DNA from: HGM11368 sp051883455
Lineage (GTDB): Bacteria > Bacillota > Clostridia > Christensenellales > UBA3700
DNA length: 64,000 bases
Assembly (NCBI GenBank): GCA_051883455.1
Contig: JBJETT010000012.1
Coordinates: forward strand, 1 to 64,000
Reading direction: 5' to 3'
A model generated the notes under the pieces. It was given only the letters and a program-made list of their open reading frames with translations. It was not told the origin of the DNA and searched no databases. Shown piece by piece: positions 37,199 to 45,259 of the stretch. Both the position numbers and the translations under genes were made by a program. The first letter of the stretch is position 1, and each line of letters starts with the position of its first letter.

Positions 37199-39633
37199 TA
37201 GAGTTGAAAAACTTGTATAAGACGTATATTCCTAACAAAGAAACCAAGGTCAACGCTTTGCAAGACGTCAACCTGACGTTTGGCGATAGAGGGTTGGTAT
37301 TTTTGTTGGGCAAAAGTGGCAGCGGAAAGACAACACTACTCAATATGATAGGTGGATTGGATAAGCCTACGCAAGGTCAAATACTGATAGACGGCAAAGA
37401 GTTGAACGTCAACACGGAAAGAGAAATAAACTCTTATAGAAATAACAACGTAGGATTTGTATTCCAAAACTACGGTCTGCTTGAAGATTTGACTGTCAAG
37501 AACAATATCAAACTTGCATTGGAGTTGCAAAATACTCGCAACAAAACCAAAAAAATAAAAGAGATATTGGAAGTAGTAGGGCTTACCCAATGTATGGACA
37601 AGAAGGTGAGCCGTCTAAGTGGTGGTCAAAAGCAAAGAGTAGCTATTGCGAGAGCCTTGATAAAAGACTCTAAAATTATTCTTGCAGACGAGCCGACGGG
37701 CAATTTGGACGAGCAGAATAGCAAAGAAATTTTTGAATTGTTGAGCAAAATTGCGCAAGATAGGTTGGTAATCGTAGTTACACATAGCCAAAAATTTGCT
37801 CAACAATACGCTCAAAGAATTATCACGCTCAAAGACGGCAAAATTCTCGACGACGTTGTCAACGAACAAGTCGAATATGAGAGAGAAGTAAAGAGTAAGA
37901 CAGCAAAGAATAAGTTCCCACTTGGCACGAGTCTTAGATTTGCATTGGGCAGTATTTGGCACGTCAAAGCAAGGTTTTTGTTGACGTTGATTTTTTTGGT
38001 TGTGTCGCTGACAATGTTTGGGGCAGGGTTAAGTGCCACAAGGTACAGCAAGTATGACTTTTTTGGTAAGGCAATACAAGATAACAACGTCAACGGCTAT
38101 ACCGTGATGAATAAGATGTATGAAGATGGCATAAGAATGGCACTACAACCCGAGCAGATGAGTGGTATCCAACAAGAAGACTCATTATTGACTTATTATG
38201 TAGAGAAGTTTATGTTCTGCTATGACCAAACGGAACTAGTGCGACTTAATAGCGAAAAATACTTCTATCCCGATTCGGTAGCGGTATTCGATATGGACAA
38301 GCTGAAAAAGCAAGGAATAGAACTATTTAGAGGCAAAGCGCCCACAAAAATGGAAGAGATTGTCCTCACCAAATACTTTGCCGAAGGACTTATGGAAGAT
38401 GAAAAATTTAAGGAATTCTATGGAGTCAAAATAATAGAAGATCTTTTGGGCAAGACAATTCAAGTTACTTCATACAACAACGATTATTATGGAAGAGTAG
38501 AAGCTGGATTAAAAGTTGTCGGTATAGTAGACGCTCATATCAATTATCAAAAGATGGCAAGCTTGGATAGCGATATGCGTGCGACGTACGCAGCGGAAGG
38601 GCTGAACAGGACGCTGTTTTTGTCAAAAGAATTTTTTGAAAAAACAGTCGACAACCAAATAGCCGTAAGAGGAAGTGCGGAAATTTACAAAGGTACGTAT
38701 TTTTATGGCTTTAACGGAGCGTTGATTTTATATGACTCCGAACGAGTAAAAAGAAATATAAGGGTATTGAAACAATCTACAATCAACGAAAAGATGTGTG
38801 GAAGTAAAATTATGTGGAAGGAAGGGCATGGCAATACTTTGGCAGAAGATGAAATAATTGTTACGCCGAATATATTTGGTGGAATATATAATTACAAATA
38901 TAACAAACTTGAGTTTACTATGCATGGCGATTATGACGAAGGTAAACATATGCCTATAATCAACGAAGGATTTGAGTGTGAAATTGCTTTTGGAGAAGAA
39001 ACAAAAACAGTCAAAGTCGTTGGGTTGATAAATTATGGTTCTTATATGCTAGTAAGCGACGATTTGCAACTGCCAAAAGTAACACCGCCAATCAAGAGTA
39101 TGTCAGCAACGTTTGGACAAGACAAAAGCATAGAAGCAACGCTGAGAAATTTTGACGACAATGAGGTAACTATGGTCGGTGACTTGCAGACAGTATTGCA
39201 AAAAGCAAGCACACAAATCTCTCCAATAGTGACTTTTGGAATAATTGGATTTGGACTATTCGGTTTGTTTGCAATAATGATGCTTAGTAGTTTTGTGTCT
39301 TCGATGATTGAGGATAATTATAAGCAACTCGGCGTGCTAAGAGCATTAGGTGCAAGCAGAGGTAATTTGATTGGCATTTATTTGCTTGTTGCAACTATTC
39401 TGGTGCTTCTTTGTAATATTATCGCTATGCCGTTACTTCCGCGAGTAAAACAGTTTATGCAGGCTAAAGAAATCAACGAGATAGCATCCAACTATATTGT
39501 CTTTGAAACGCTGTGGTATGACTATTTGATTATGTTAGCTTTGTCAGTCGGTATAACTTTTGTTGGAAGTATTATACATATTCTATCCAAAACCAAAGCA
39601 ACGCCGATAGAAATGCTAAGAGGCAAGAGATAA
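37195..39633 (+). CDS. ABC exporter: ATPase fused to FtsX/MacB-type permease (second of pair)
   Basis: The 812-residue protein has the same plan as its upstream neighbour: Walker A GKSGSGKTT, signature LSGGQKQRVAIARAL, Walker B IILADEPTGNLD, VVTHS switch, a helix near 265, an extracytoplasmic domain, and three helices at the C-terminus (about 680-800) with GVLRALGASRGN. The two proteins probably form a heterodimer, since their genes overlap by 4 bases. The tail ends TPIEMLRGKR, the typical FtsX-permease ending. Paired with upstream lipoproteins, they may export or shed lipoproteins or resist peptide antibiotics. Confidence 0.9.
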   Translation: MIELKNLYKTYIPNKETKVNALQDVNLTFGDRGLVFLLGKSGSGKTTLLNMIGGLDKPTQGQILIDGKELNVNTEREINSYRNNNVGFVFQNYGLLEDLTVKNNIKLALELQNTRNKTKKIKEILEVVGLTQCMDKKVSRLSGGQKQRVAIARALIKDSKIILADEPTGNLDEQNSKEIFELLSKIAQDRLVIVVTHSQKFAQQYAQRIITLKDGKILDDVVNEQVEYEREVKSKTAKNKFPLGTSLRFALGSIWHVKARFLLTLIFLVVSLTMFGAGLSATRYSKYDFFGKAIQDNNVNGYTVMNKMYEDGIRMALQPEQMSGIQQEDSLLTYYVEKFMFCYDQTELVRLNSEKYFYPDSVAVFDMDKLKKQGIELFRGKAPTKMEEIVLTKYFAEGLMEDEKFKEFYGVKIIEDLLGKTIQVTSYNNDYYGRVEAGLKVVGIVDAHINYQKMASLDSDMRATYAAEGLNRTLFLSKEFFEKTVDNQIAVRGSAEIYKGTYFYGFNGALILYDSERVKRNIRVLKQSTINEKMCGSKIMWKEGHGNTLAEDEIIVTPNIFGGIYNYKYNKLEFTMHGDYDEGKHMPIINEGFECEIAFGEETKTVKVVGLINYGSYMLVSDDLQLPKVTPPIKSMSATFGQDKSIEATLRNFDDNEVTMVGDLQTVLQKASTQISPIVTFGIIGFGLFGLFAIMMLSSFVSSMIEDNYKQLGVLRALGASRGNLIGIYLLVATILVLLCNIIAMPLLPRVKQFMQAKEINEIASNYIVFETLWYDYLIMLALSVGITFVGSIIHILSKTKATPIEMLRGKR

Positions 39634-39770
39634 ACGCGATATTTGTATTTTAGGACGACAATCAAAGTTTAATTTTAGGAAAAGCTAATAGAATAAAATG
39701 CTAAAAAACCGAGGATAAACAAAAAACACAATAAGGGTGGAGAAGTCGCCCGACGTTTCGCCAAACGGCA

Positions 39771-39805
39771 AAAAAATATCCACATTGACTTATCAATGTG
39801 GATAT
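39771..39805 (-). terminator. Terminator after the alcohol dehydrogenase gene
   Basis: ATATCCACATTGA (39776-39788) pairs perfectly with TCAATGTGGATAT (39793-39805) over a 4-base loop. On the minus strand it is followed by TTTTTT. It lies about 20 bases beyond the stop codon. Confidence 0.85.
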
Positions 39806-39826
39806 CTATGTTTTTATATTGCAAAA

Positions 39827-41050
39827 TTAGAAATCTACTTCGGTGTCGTAGTAGCAGCACTTAAGCAGTTCTTCCATCTCTCTTTGGGAAGGACGACGTG
39901 GGTTAGAGCCCGTGCAAGCGTCGCCGATTGCGTTCTTTGCAATCTCAGGGAGTCTCTCGAGGAAGACGTCCTCTGGTACAAAGCCTTGCTCGCAAGGGTA
40001 GCTGTCTGCGCCGTAGTTCTTGATGCAGTGAGGGATGTTGAGGTCGTCGTTCATCTTACGGAGGTATGCGATAAGTGCCTTAACCTTTTCGCTATCGCTT
40101 GCGCTCTTCTTGCAGATACCCATATAGTCTGCAATTACGCCGTAACGCTTTCTTGCGACGAGGTTCTTTGCATTGAATGCAATAACCTTAGGCAAGTACA
40201 TTGCGTTTGCCGCGCCGTGAATAATGTGTGCGCCGTAGTCGGCGAAAGCTGCACCCGTCTTGTGAGCCATTGAGTGAACGATACCCAAGAGCGCATTGGA
40301 GAAGGACATACCTGCAAGGCATTGTGCGTTGTGCATTCTATCTCTTGCATCCATATCTCCGTTGTAGGAAGCAACGAGGTCGTTTTGGATCATCTCGATT
40401 GCGTGAATGGCAAGTGGGTCGGTGTAGTCGCAGTTTGCCGTAGAAACGTACGCCTCTACCGCGTGAGTCATTGCGTCCATACCCGTATGAGCAACAAGCT
40501 TTTTAGGCATTGTCTCTGCAAGTTCTGGGTCTACGATTGCCACGTCAGGCGTAATCTCGAAGTCAGCGATTGGGTACTTGATACCCTTAGCATAATCGGT
40601 AATAATTGAGAATGCCGTAACCTCGGTTGCGGTACCCGAAGTGGAAGAAATTGCGCAGAAATGAGCCTTCTTTCTCAGTTCAGGGATACCGAAAATTTTG
40701 CACATATCCTCAAAAGTACAATCAGGATATTCGTACTTAATCCACATTGCCTTAGCTGCATCAATAGGTGAACCGCCGCCGATAGCCACTATCCAATCTG
40801 GCTGAAAATCAAGCATTGCTTGCGCGCCCTTCATAACCGTTTCAACGGAAGGATCAGGTTCGATACCTTCAAAAAGCGCAACCTCCATTCCCGCTTCTTT
40901 TAGATAAGCAACAGCTCTGTCAAGGAAGCCAAACTTCTTCATAGAACCACCGCCTACGCATACCATTGCCCTTGTACCCTTAAAAGTCTTAAGAGCTTCC
41001 AAAGCACCCTTACCGTGATAGATATCTCTCGGTAACGTAAATCTTGCCAT
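39827..41050 (-). CDS. Iron-type alcohol dehydrogenase
   Basis: The 407-residue protein belongs to the group III (iron-dependent) alcohol dehydrogenases, which reduce aldehydes or oxidise alcohols with NAD(P)H. It has IVAIGGGSPIDAAKAMW near residue 90, Asp and His metal ligands in AHTGMDAMTHAVEAY near 193-205, and further His in GIVHSMAHKTGA and HIIHGAANA near 258-285. Length is typical. A perfect AGGAGG site precedes the ATG. The upstream region holds a promoter and a Rex-like operator, so redox control is likely. Confidence 0.93.
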   Translation of the reverse strand: MARFTLPRDIYHGKGALEALKTFKGTRAMVCVGGGSMKKFGFLDRAVAYLKEAGMEVALFEGIEPDPSVETVMKGAQAMLDFQPDWIVAIGGGSPIDAAKAMWIKYEYPDCTFEDMCKIFGIPELRKKAHFCAISSTSGTATEVTAFSIITDYAKGIKYPIADFEITPDVAIVDPELAETMPKKLVAHTGMDAMTHAVEAYVSTANCDYTDPLAIHAIEMIQNDLVASYNGDMDARDRMHNAQCLAGMSFSNALLGIVHSMAHKTGAAFADYGAHIIHGAANAMYLPKVIAFNAKNLVARKRYGVIADYMGICKKSASDSEKVKALIAYLRKMNDDLNIPHCIKNYGADSYPCEQGFVPEDVFLERLPEIAKNAIGDACTGSNPRRPSQREMEELLKCCYYDTEVDF

Positions 41051-41108
41051 AAATTAGTCCTCCTATATTATCTAATATATCGCAGCGCAAAGTTGCCCTG
41101 CCGATACT

Positions 41109-41136
41109 ATTATAACACCTTTTTTAGTTAATGCAA
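41109..41136 (-). promoter_or_regulatory. Promoter of the alcohol dehydrogenase gene
   Basis: On the minus strand TTGCAT (41136-41131) and TATAAT (41114-41109) are 16 bases apart, about 60 bases before the start codon. Confidence 0.65.
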
Positions 41137-41152
41137 TACTTGTTTAAAAAAT

Positions 41153-41170
41153 TAGTTAAAAAATTAACGT
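41153..41170. promoter_or_regulatory. Rex-like operator upstream of the alcohol dehydrogenase
   Basis: GTTAA-AAAA-TTAAC at 41155-41168 fits the core of the Rex site (TTGTTAA-N4-TTAACAA). Rex is the NADH/NAD-sensing repressor of fermentation genes in Gram-positive bacteria, and alcohol dehydrogenases are typical targets. It lies about 17 bases upstream of the -35 box. The outer bases (TA and GT) deviate from the consensus. No rex gene is in this window. Confidence 0.5.
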
Positions 41171-41373
41171 ACACGTGCGAGAGTGCCATAGGTGGTTTTC
41201 AGCGGTTAGATGAAAAAAGAAATATAAAAATTTATACGATACGTTGGTTATCAAATTAGAAGTTATTTGCTTGTTTCGTATGATTGTTATTATAAGTTGT
41301 AAAAAACGTGTTGTTTATACCAAAATTTATACAATATGTGTTAGAATAAGTACGTGGAAAGGGAGAAAAGTTT
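41171..41373. other. Remainder of the 41051-41373 gap
   Basis: Together with the Rex-like site and promoter this makes a 323-base gap between divergent genes. I see no gene. It should hold the promoter of the plus-strand flavin oxidoreductase, but no clear consensus pair was found. Confidence 0.4.
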
Positions 41374-42576
41374 ATGAGCGTTTTTGAAAAATATAATCTC
41401 AACGGAATAGAAATAAATAATAGAATTATTAGATCGGCAACCCACGACGGATTGGCTGATACAAACGGTGCGCCTACCGAGAAATTGATAAAAAAGTACG
41501 AGAACTTGGCAAAAAACAACGTGGGGTGTATCATTACCGGTTACGCAGCCGTTTCCAAAGAGGGAAGGTCCAATTATCCCGGAATGTTATTTATAGATTG
41601 CGATGACAATTTAGAGAAATATAAAGAATTAGTAGATAGAGTACATGGCTACAATACCCCGATAGTATTACAAATAGCTCACTGCGGAAGACAGACTTCT
41701 TCCAAGAAAATCGGATATAAAAAAATGGCTCCTTCACCATTGAGGCATCTATTTTATTGGGACAAAGCCAAAGAATTTACCAAAGAAGATATCAATAGAT
41801 TGATCAATGATTTTGTACAAGCCGCCCAAAGAGCAAAGAAAGCAGGCTTTGACGGCGTTCAATTACACTGCGGGCACGGCTATTTATTGCACGATTTTTT
41901 ATCTGCCAACGGCAACAGAAGAAAAGACGAATATGGTGGCAATTTAGTAAATAGAACTAAAGTAGTATCCGAAATTATAAGAAGAATTAAACTTGAAGTA
42001 AATATTCCTGTTTGGATAAAGATATCTGCCGTAGACAATAGAAAGAACGGAATGAGATTAGATAGTACGATTGAGATATTGAAGATATTAGAAAAGTCGG
42101 GATTAGACGTAGTAGAGGTTTCTTGTGGTTCTGTACAAGACGGAATGAATACTATGAGAAGTAGACGTTTGCCAATGGAAGCAGTCTTTAAGTATAGAGA
42201 TCCTTGTGCAAAATGGCCAAAATGGTTCTCCAAATTTTGTTTGTTTTTTGCCAATCTAATCAACCCTCTGATTCCTCAACCTAAACCGCTAGAAAATTTT
42301 AACGTATACAATGCCAAGGCAATCAAGGACAACCTCTCTATACCAACGATAGTAGTCGGCGGTATTCACAAACTTAAAGATATACAAGAAATAATAGAAA
42401 CCAATCAAGCCGATTGCGTATCGATGTGTAGACCGTTTATTTGTGAGCCAAACTTAGTGTCTAAGTTTAAAGACGGGCTTCAAGAAGAAGCAAAATGTAT
42501 AATGTGTAATTATTGTGGCTTGGTAATAGAAAAAGAACCAACCAAATGTTTATATGGAAAAATAAACAATAAATAA
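41374..42576 (+). CDS. NADH:flavin oxidoreductase (Old Yellow Enzyme family)
   Basis: The 400-residue protein is an FMN-binding TIM-barrel oxidoreductase: NGIEINNRIIRSATHDGLAD at the start, LQIAHCGRQ near residue 110, DGVQLHCGHGYLLHDFLS near 160 (the conserved HxxH-type segment), NRTKVVSEIIRRI near 192, and VVGGIHKL near 330. The C-terminus carries a cysteine set (CIMCNYCG...C) like that which binds an iron-sulfur cluster in larger dienoyl-CoA-reductase-type members, although the partner domain is absent. The reaction is likely reduction of an unsaturated carbonyl compound; the true substrate is unknown. A GGGAG site precedes the ATG. Confidence 0.85.
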   Translation: MSVFEKYNLNGIEINNRIIRSATHDGLADTNGAPTEKLIKKYENLAKNNVGCIITGYAAVSKEGRSNYPGMLFIDCDDNLEKYKELVDRVHGYNTPIVLQIAHCGRQTSSKKIGYKKMAPSPLRHLFYWDKAKEFTKEDINRLINDFVQAAQRAKKAGFDGVQLHCGHGYLLHDFLSANGNRRKDEYGGNLVNRTKVVSEIIRRIKLEVNIPVWIKISAVDNRKNGMRLDSTIEILKILEKSGLDVVEVSCGSVQDGMNTMRSRRLPMEAVFKYRDPCAKWPKWFSKFCLFFANLINPLIPQPKPLENFNVYNAKAIKDNLSIPTIVVGGIHKLKDIQEIIETNQADCVSMCRPFICEPNLVSKFKDGLQEEAKCIMCNYCGLVIEKEPTKCLYGKINNK

Positions 42577-42885
42577 AAATTCAACTGTAATTTACTTTTT
42601 CATTCTAGATAAGAAGCGGGGAGAGTGCCATATAGAAATATTTTTCTAAAAACGCACAACAAAACAACCAAGAAAACGTATAAGTATTGACGATGATAAA
42701 ATAGTAGGGCACCATTCCTCCACAAGAAACACTATAGAAAGATGGATTCGTTCTTGCTTTTTGCAAAACAAAGTTACTAGTTGAGGCGGGTGCTTTGCAA
42801 AAACCTTCGGTCAGCGCTAAAAACCTGCCACAGGCAGATTTTCTTAATGCTCTCGTTCTCATCCCTCTTGCGTAACTGTTTCATA
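42577..42885. other. Gap without a convincing gene
   Basis: A minus-strand open frame of about 85 codons lies here (42605-42862) but it has no ribosome binding site and an odd cysteine-rich composition. I do not call a gene. The stretch precedes the terminator of the minus-strand tRNA. Confidence 0.5.
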
Positions 42886-42915
42886 AACAAAAACAAGCAC
42901 AAATAGTGCTTGCTT
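42886..42915 (-). terminator. Terminator of tRNA-Ser(UGA)
   Basis: CAAGCAC (42894-42900) and GTGCTTG (42906-42912) pair around a 5-base loop. On the minus strand they are followed by TTTTTG. It lies just beyond the tRNA 3' end. Confidence 0.75.
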
Positions 42916-42921
42916 TTGTTA

Positions 42922-43010
42922 TGGCGCAGGAAGAGGGATTCGAACCCCCGTGGGCTTGCACCCAAACGGTTTTCAAGACCGCCTCGTTATGACCGCTTCG
43001 ATATTCCTGC
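42922..43010 (-). tRNA. tRNA-Ser (anticodon UGA)
   Basis: The minus strand folds into a full cloverleaf with acceptor GCAGGAA/TTCCTGC, an anticodon loop CTTGAAA giving UGA, the long variable arm expected of serine tRNAs, and GGTTCGAATCC in the T arm. The 3' CCA is encoded. A promoter lies at 43038-43067. Confidence 0.95.
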
Positions 43011-43037
43011 AGAGTATCAAGTTGTTTTCTACCGTTG

Positions 43038-43067
43038 ATTATACAAAAAAAATAGTGTTTTTGTCAA
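43038..43067 (-). promoter_or_regulatory. Promoter of tRNA-Ser(UGA)
   Basis: On the minus strand a perfect TTGACA (43067-43062) and a perfect TATAAT (43043-43038) are 18 bases apart, ending about 28 bases before the tRNA. Confidence 0.75.
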
Positions 43068-43170
43068 TAAAAACGTCCTACAAACCTACTTGTCAATCGT
43101 AGTCCACAGACGTAGGGCGTATTGCGTTTTGCATATCGGCACGCCCAATTAGCGTGCCGACACGCGTGCA

Positions 43171-43713
43171 TTATAGGTCTTCGTCGTCGAGATTTTCGTC
43201 TTCGTCGTCCTCGTCGTCGTCAGGGACTTCGTCCGGGTCAACCTCTTCGAAGTCGTCGTCTAGGCTATCTTGAGGCGTGGCTTCTTCCTCTTCTTCCTCT
43301 TCGAGGTCAACGTCGTCGAGCATCATGTCGTCCTCGACGCCAAAGTCGGAGAAGTTTTCTTCATCGTAGTGAATGTCGGTAGAATCCACCCATTCTTCCT
43401 CTTCTTCCTCGTTTTCCACGTCGCTGAAGGATACCTCGATGCTATCCTCGTCGTCCACGCTCTTGTTATCTTCCTCGTCGTCATCTTCAATCAAGCGTTT
43501 AGCTTGTTTCTTTTCACGGCACTCGGCGCAAAGTTTCTCGCCCGGCTCGAGGTAATTGACTCCGCAGTAAGGGCAGAGGTTGTCCTCGTCCTCTTCTTCC
43601 AACAAAGAAATTCCGCCTTCCAGCTTCAATTCGGCTTTGCACACGTCGCAATACTCTTCGCCTTCCAGCATCCAATTCAGGTCGCATCTTGGACATTTAA
43701 CGTATTTTGGCAT
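43171..43713 (-). CDS. Double zinc-ribbon protein with long acidic tail
   Basis: The 180-residue protein has two CxxC-type ribbons at its start: CPRC...CDVC near residues 7-25 and CPYC...CAEC near 47-70. From residue about 80 on it is almost entirely Asp/Glu with few other residues. The start is the ATG after GGAGATTTT. It is alone on its strand. Such acidic tails can mimic nucleic acid or bind basic partners, and the delta subunit of RNA polymerase has a similar tail; no homology to it is claimed. Function unknown. Confidence 0.75.
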   Translation of the reverse strand: MPKYVKCPRCDLNWMLEGEEYCDVCKAELKLEGGISLLEEEDEDNLCPYCGVNYLEPGEKLCAECREKKQAKRLIEDDDEEDNKSVDDEDSIEVSFSDVENEEEEEEWVDSTDIHYDEENFSDFGVEDDMMLDDVDLEEEEEEEATPQDSLDDDFEEVDPDEVPDDDEDDEDENLDDEDL

Positions 43714-43811
43714 AAAATCTCCTTTGGGACAAGCGTCCCTCAACGCATAGTATTATATGCATAAATTAAACATTTGTAAATACCTTTTTCAAAAATTTTT
43801 TTGCGATATAC

Positions 43812-43850
43812 GAAAGAGCCTTGCAATCGGCGTTTGACTGCAAGGCTTAT
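43812..43850 (-). terminator. Hairpin after spo0A
   Basis: AGCCTTGCA (43817-43825) pairs with TGCAAGGCT (43839-43847). It lies about 30 bases beyond the spo0A stop. The following T run on the minus strand is short (CTCTTTC). Confidence 0.6.
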
Positions 43851-43877
43851 AGTATGTTGGATCGGGGGTTACGGCGC

Positions 43878-44657
43878 TCAGCCAACGCCCTCCATAATCA
43901 TTTTGTCGGCGAGCAAAGCGATAAATTCGCCGTTGGTAGGTTTGTCGTGAGAAGAGTAGACTTTGATACCGAAAATCGTATTGATATTCTCGATTTTGCC
44001 TCTATTCCAAGCCACTTCTATGGCGTGTCTTATGGCTCGCTCCACCTTAGACGCCGAGGTGTTAAAGGTTTCGGCTATAGACGGATAGAGCTTTTTAGTG
44101 ATGCTATTGATGATATCGGGCGAAGCGATAGCCATCTTGATAGCCTCGCGCAAAAACTGATAGCCCTTGATATGCGCAGGGATACCCACCGAGATAAATA
44201 TGTTAGACAATCTCTCGTCCAACTGCTTTTCCGAGCGTCTAATCGCGTTTTTGACGGATTGGTCGTCAAAGGTGACTTTGGCGGGCTTGCTCTCTCCCGT
44301 CAACTCTTTGATACGTGCTTTTAGCGTGTCGATATTGATAGGCTTGAGCATATAATATCCCGCGCCTAGCCCGATTGCTTTGGACACGAAGGCGTCGGAG
44401 CCTATCGAAGAAGCTACGATAAAAATCGGGCAGTTGGACTTATCCACACTGCTCATCAGCCCAAACCCGTCCAATCTTGGCAAAATTAGTTCCGTCACCA
44501 CCACGTCGGGGTGAAAGGTGTTGATTTTGTCTAGTGCTGCCATGCCGTCGCACTCTGCTCCTACCACTTCAAAGCTTTCTTCTTCTTGCAATCCCGATTT
44601 TATAAACTGTATATTCTCCATATTATTATCTACTAGTAGAATTTTGACCTTTTTCAT
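43878..44657 (-). CDS. spo0A: Sporulation master regulator Spo0A
   Basis: The 259-residue protein is a response regulator. Its N-terminal receiver domain has LLVDNN (acidic pocket), the phospho-acceptor Asp near residue 54 in PDVVVTELI, and Lys in YMLKPIN near 106. The C-terminal domain (about 150-259) has the Spo0A DNA-binding signature, including HIKGYQFLREAI and SKVERAIRHAIEVAWNRG. It directs entry into sporulation by binding 0A boxes. The start is the ATG after AGGAGG. In most Clostridia spo0A follows spoIVB; here no spoIVB is adjacent and the neighbour is a divergent XRE gene. Confidence 0.96.
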   Translation of the reverse strand: MKKVKILLVDNNMENIQFIKSGLQEEESFEVVGAECDGMAALDKINTFHPDVVVTELILPRLDGFGLMSSVDKSNCPIFIVASSIGSDAFVSKAIGLGAGYYMLKPINIDTLKARIKELTGESKPAKVTFDDQSVKNAIRRSEKQLDERLSNIFISVGIPAHIKGYQFLREAIKMAIASPDIINSITKKLYPSIAETFNTSASKVERAIRHAIEVAWNRGKIENINTIFGIKVYSSHDKPTNGEFIALLADKMIMEGVG

Positions 44658-44687
44658 CAACAGTCCTCCTTTTTTTTGTACAAAAAT

Positions 44688-44716
44688 ATTGTAAAGCAAC
44701 GGATATTGTCGCACAA
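44688..44716 (-). promoter_or_regulatory. Promoter of spo0A
   Basis: On the minus strand TTGTGC (44716-44711) and TACAAT (44693-44688) are 17 bases apart, about 30 bases before the start codon. Confidence 0.5.
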
Positions 44717-44772
44717 TCAACAATTCTGTCAAAGAGAGCGAATTTTGCATTATTTTATACCAAAAATCGTAA

Positions 44773-44812
44773 TTGCGATATTATAGTAATATTTTTAATT
44801 GTAGTTGCGATA
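44773..44812. promoter_or_regulatory. Direct repeat of TTGCGATA before the XRE gene
   Basis: TTGCGATA occurs at 44773-44780 and again at 44805-44812, 32 bases apart (three helical turns). Both lie between spo0A and the divergent XRE gene, so they could be operator half-sites for the XRE protein. Confidence 0.4.
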
Positions 44813-44839
44813 ATTCAAATATTGTGCTATCATATAATT

Positions 44840-45178
44840 ATGAAGACGCAAGAGATTTTGACCAGGCTACGCAAGGAGAACAATCTTAGCCAACAGCAGT
44901 TGGCGGGAGAACTTGGCGTAGGACAAGCCACGATATGTCAGTGGGAGTCGGGCGCAAGCCTACCTTCTTACGAAATGATAATTAGATTGGCGCAGTTTTA
45001 CAACGTCAGCGCCGACTTTTTGCTTGGACTTAGTGACGAATATGGCAAGTCGCTGACGATATACAAGGGCGTTAGTGAGAGCGAAAGCGCCCTTCTCAAT
45101 ATGTACGGACTTCTCAACGGCAGACAAAAAGAAATTATCATGCGACTTTTGGTAGAATTTGCTGGACAGCCAAATTGA
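44840..45178 (+). CDS. XRE-family transcriptional regulator
   Basis: The 112-residue protein has one Cro/CI helix-turn-helix near residues 13-50 (LSQQQLAGELGVGQATICQWESG) followed by NVSADFLLGL, as in SinR-type regulators. The C-terminal part is helical and may dimerise. A TATAAT (44833-44838) ends one base before the ATG and no ribosome binding site is seen, so either the start is misplaced or the RNA is leaderless. It is divergent from spo0A, which makes it a candidate regulator of spo0A. Confidence 0.8.
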   Translation: MKTQEILTRLRKENNLSQQQLAGELGVGQATICQWESGASLPSYEMIIRLAQFYNVSADFLLGLSDEYGKSLTIYKGVSESESALLNMYGLLNGRQKEIIMRLLVEFAGQPN

Positions 45179-45186
45179 CAAAAAAC

Positions 45187-45214
45187 TTGACAAAACGCAA
45201 ACTTGTGTTATAAT
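45187..45214 (+). promoter_or_regulatory. Promoter of the FAD-dependent oxidoreductase
   Basis: Perfect TTGACA (45187-45192) and perfect TATAAT (45209-45214) are 16 bases apart, 46 bases before the ATG. Confidence 0.75.
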
Positions 45215-45259
45215 ACCATAGGACAAAAAGCAAATAATATATAGGAAACGGAGGCAAAA

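Noticed and set aside
42605..42862. Minus-strand frame of 85 codons before the first tRNA-Ser
   Set aside because: No ribosome binding site and an unlikely composition; not called a gene.
43270..43764. Plus-strand frame of 164 codons opposite the acidic zinc-ribbon gene
   Set aside because: It is a reverse-strand artefact of GA-rich codons: Phe/Leu/Val-rich low complexity with no site.
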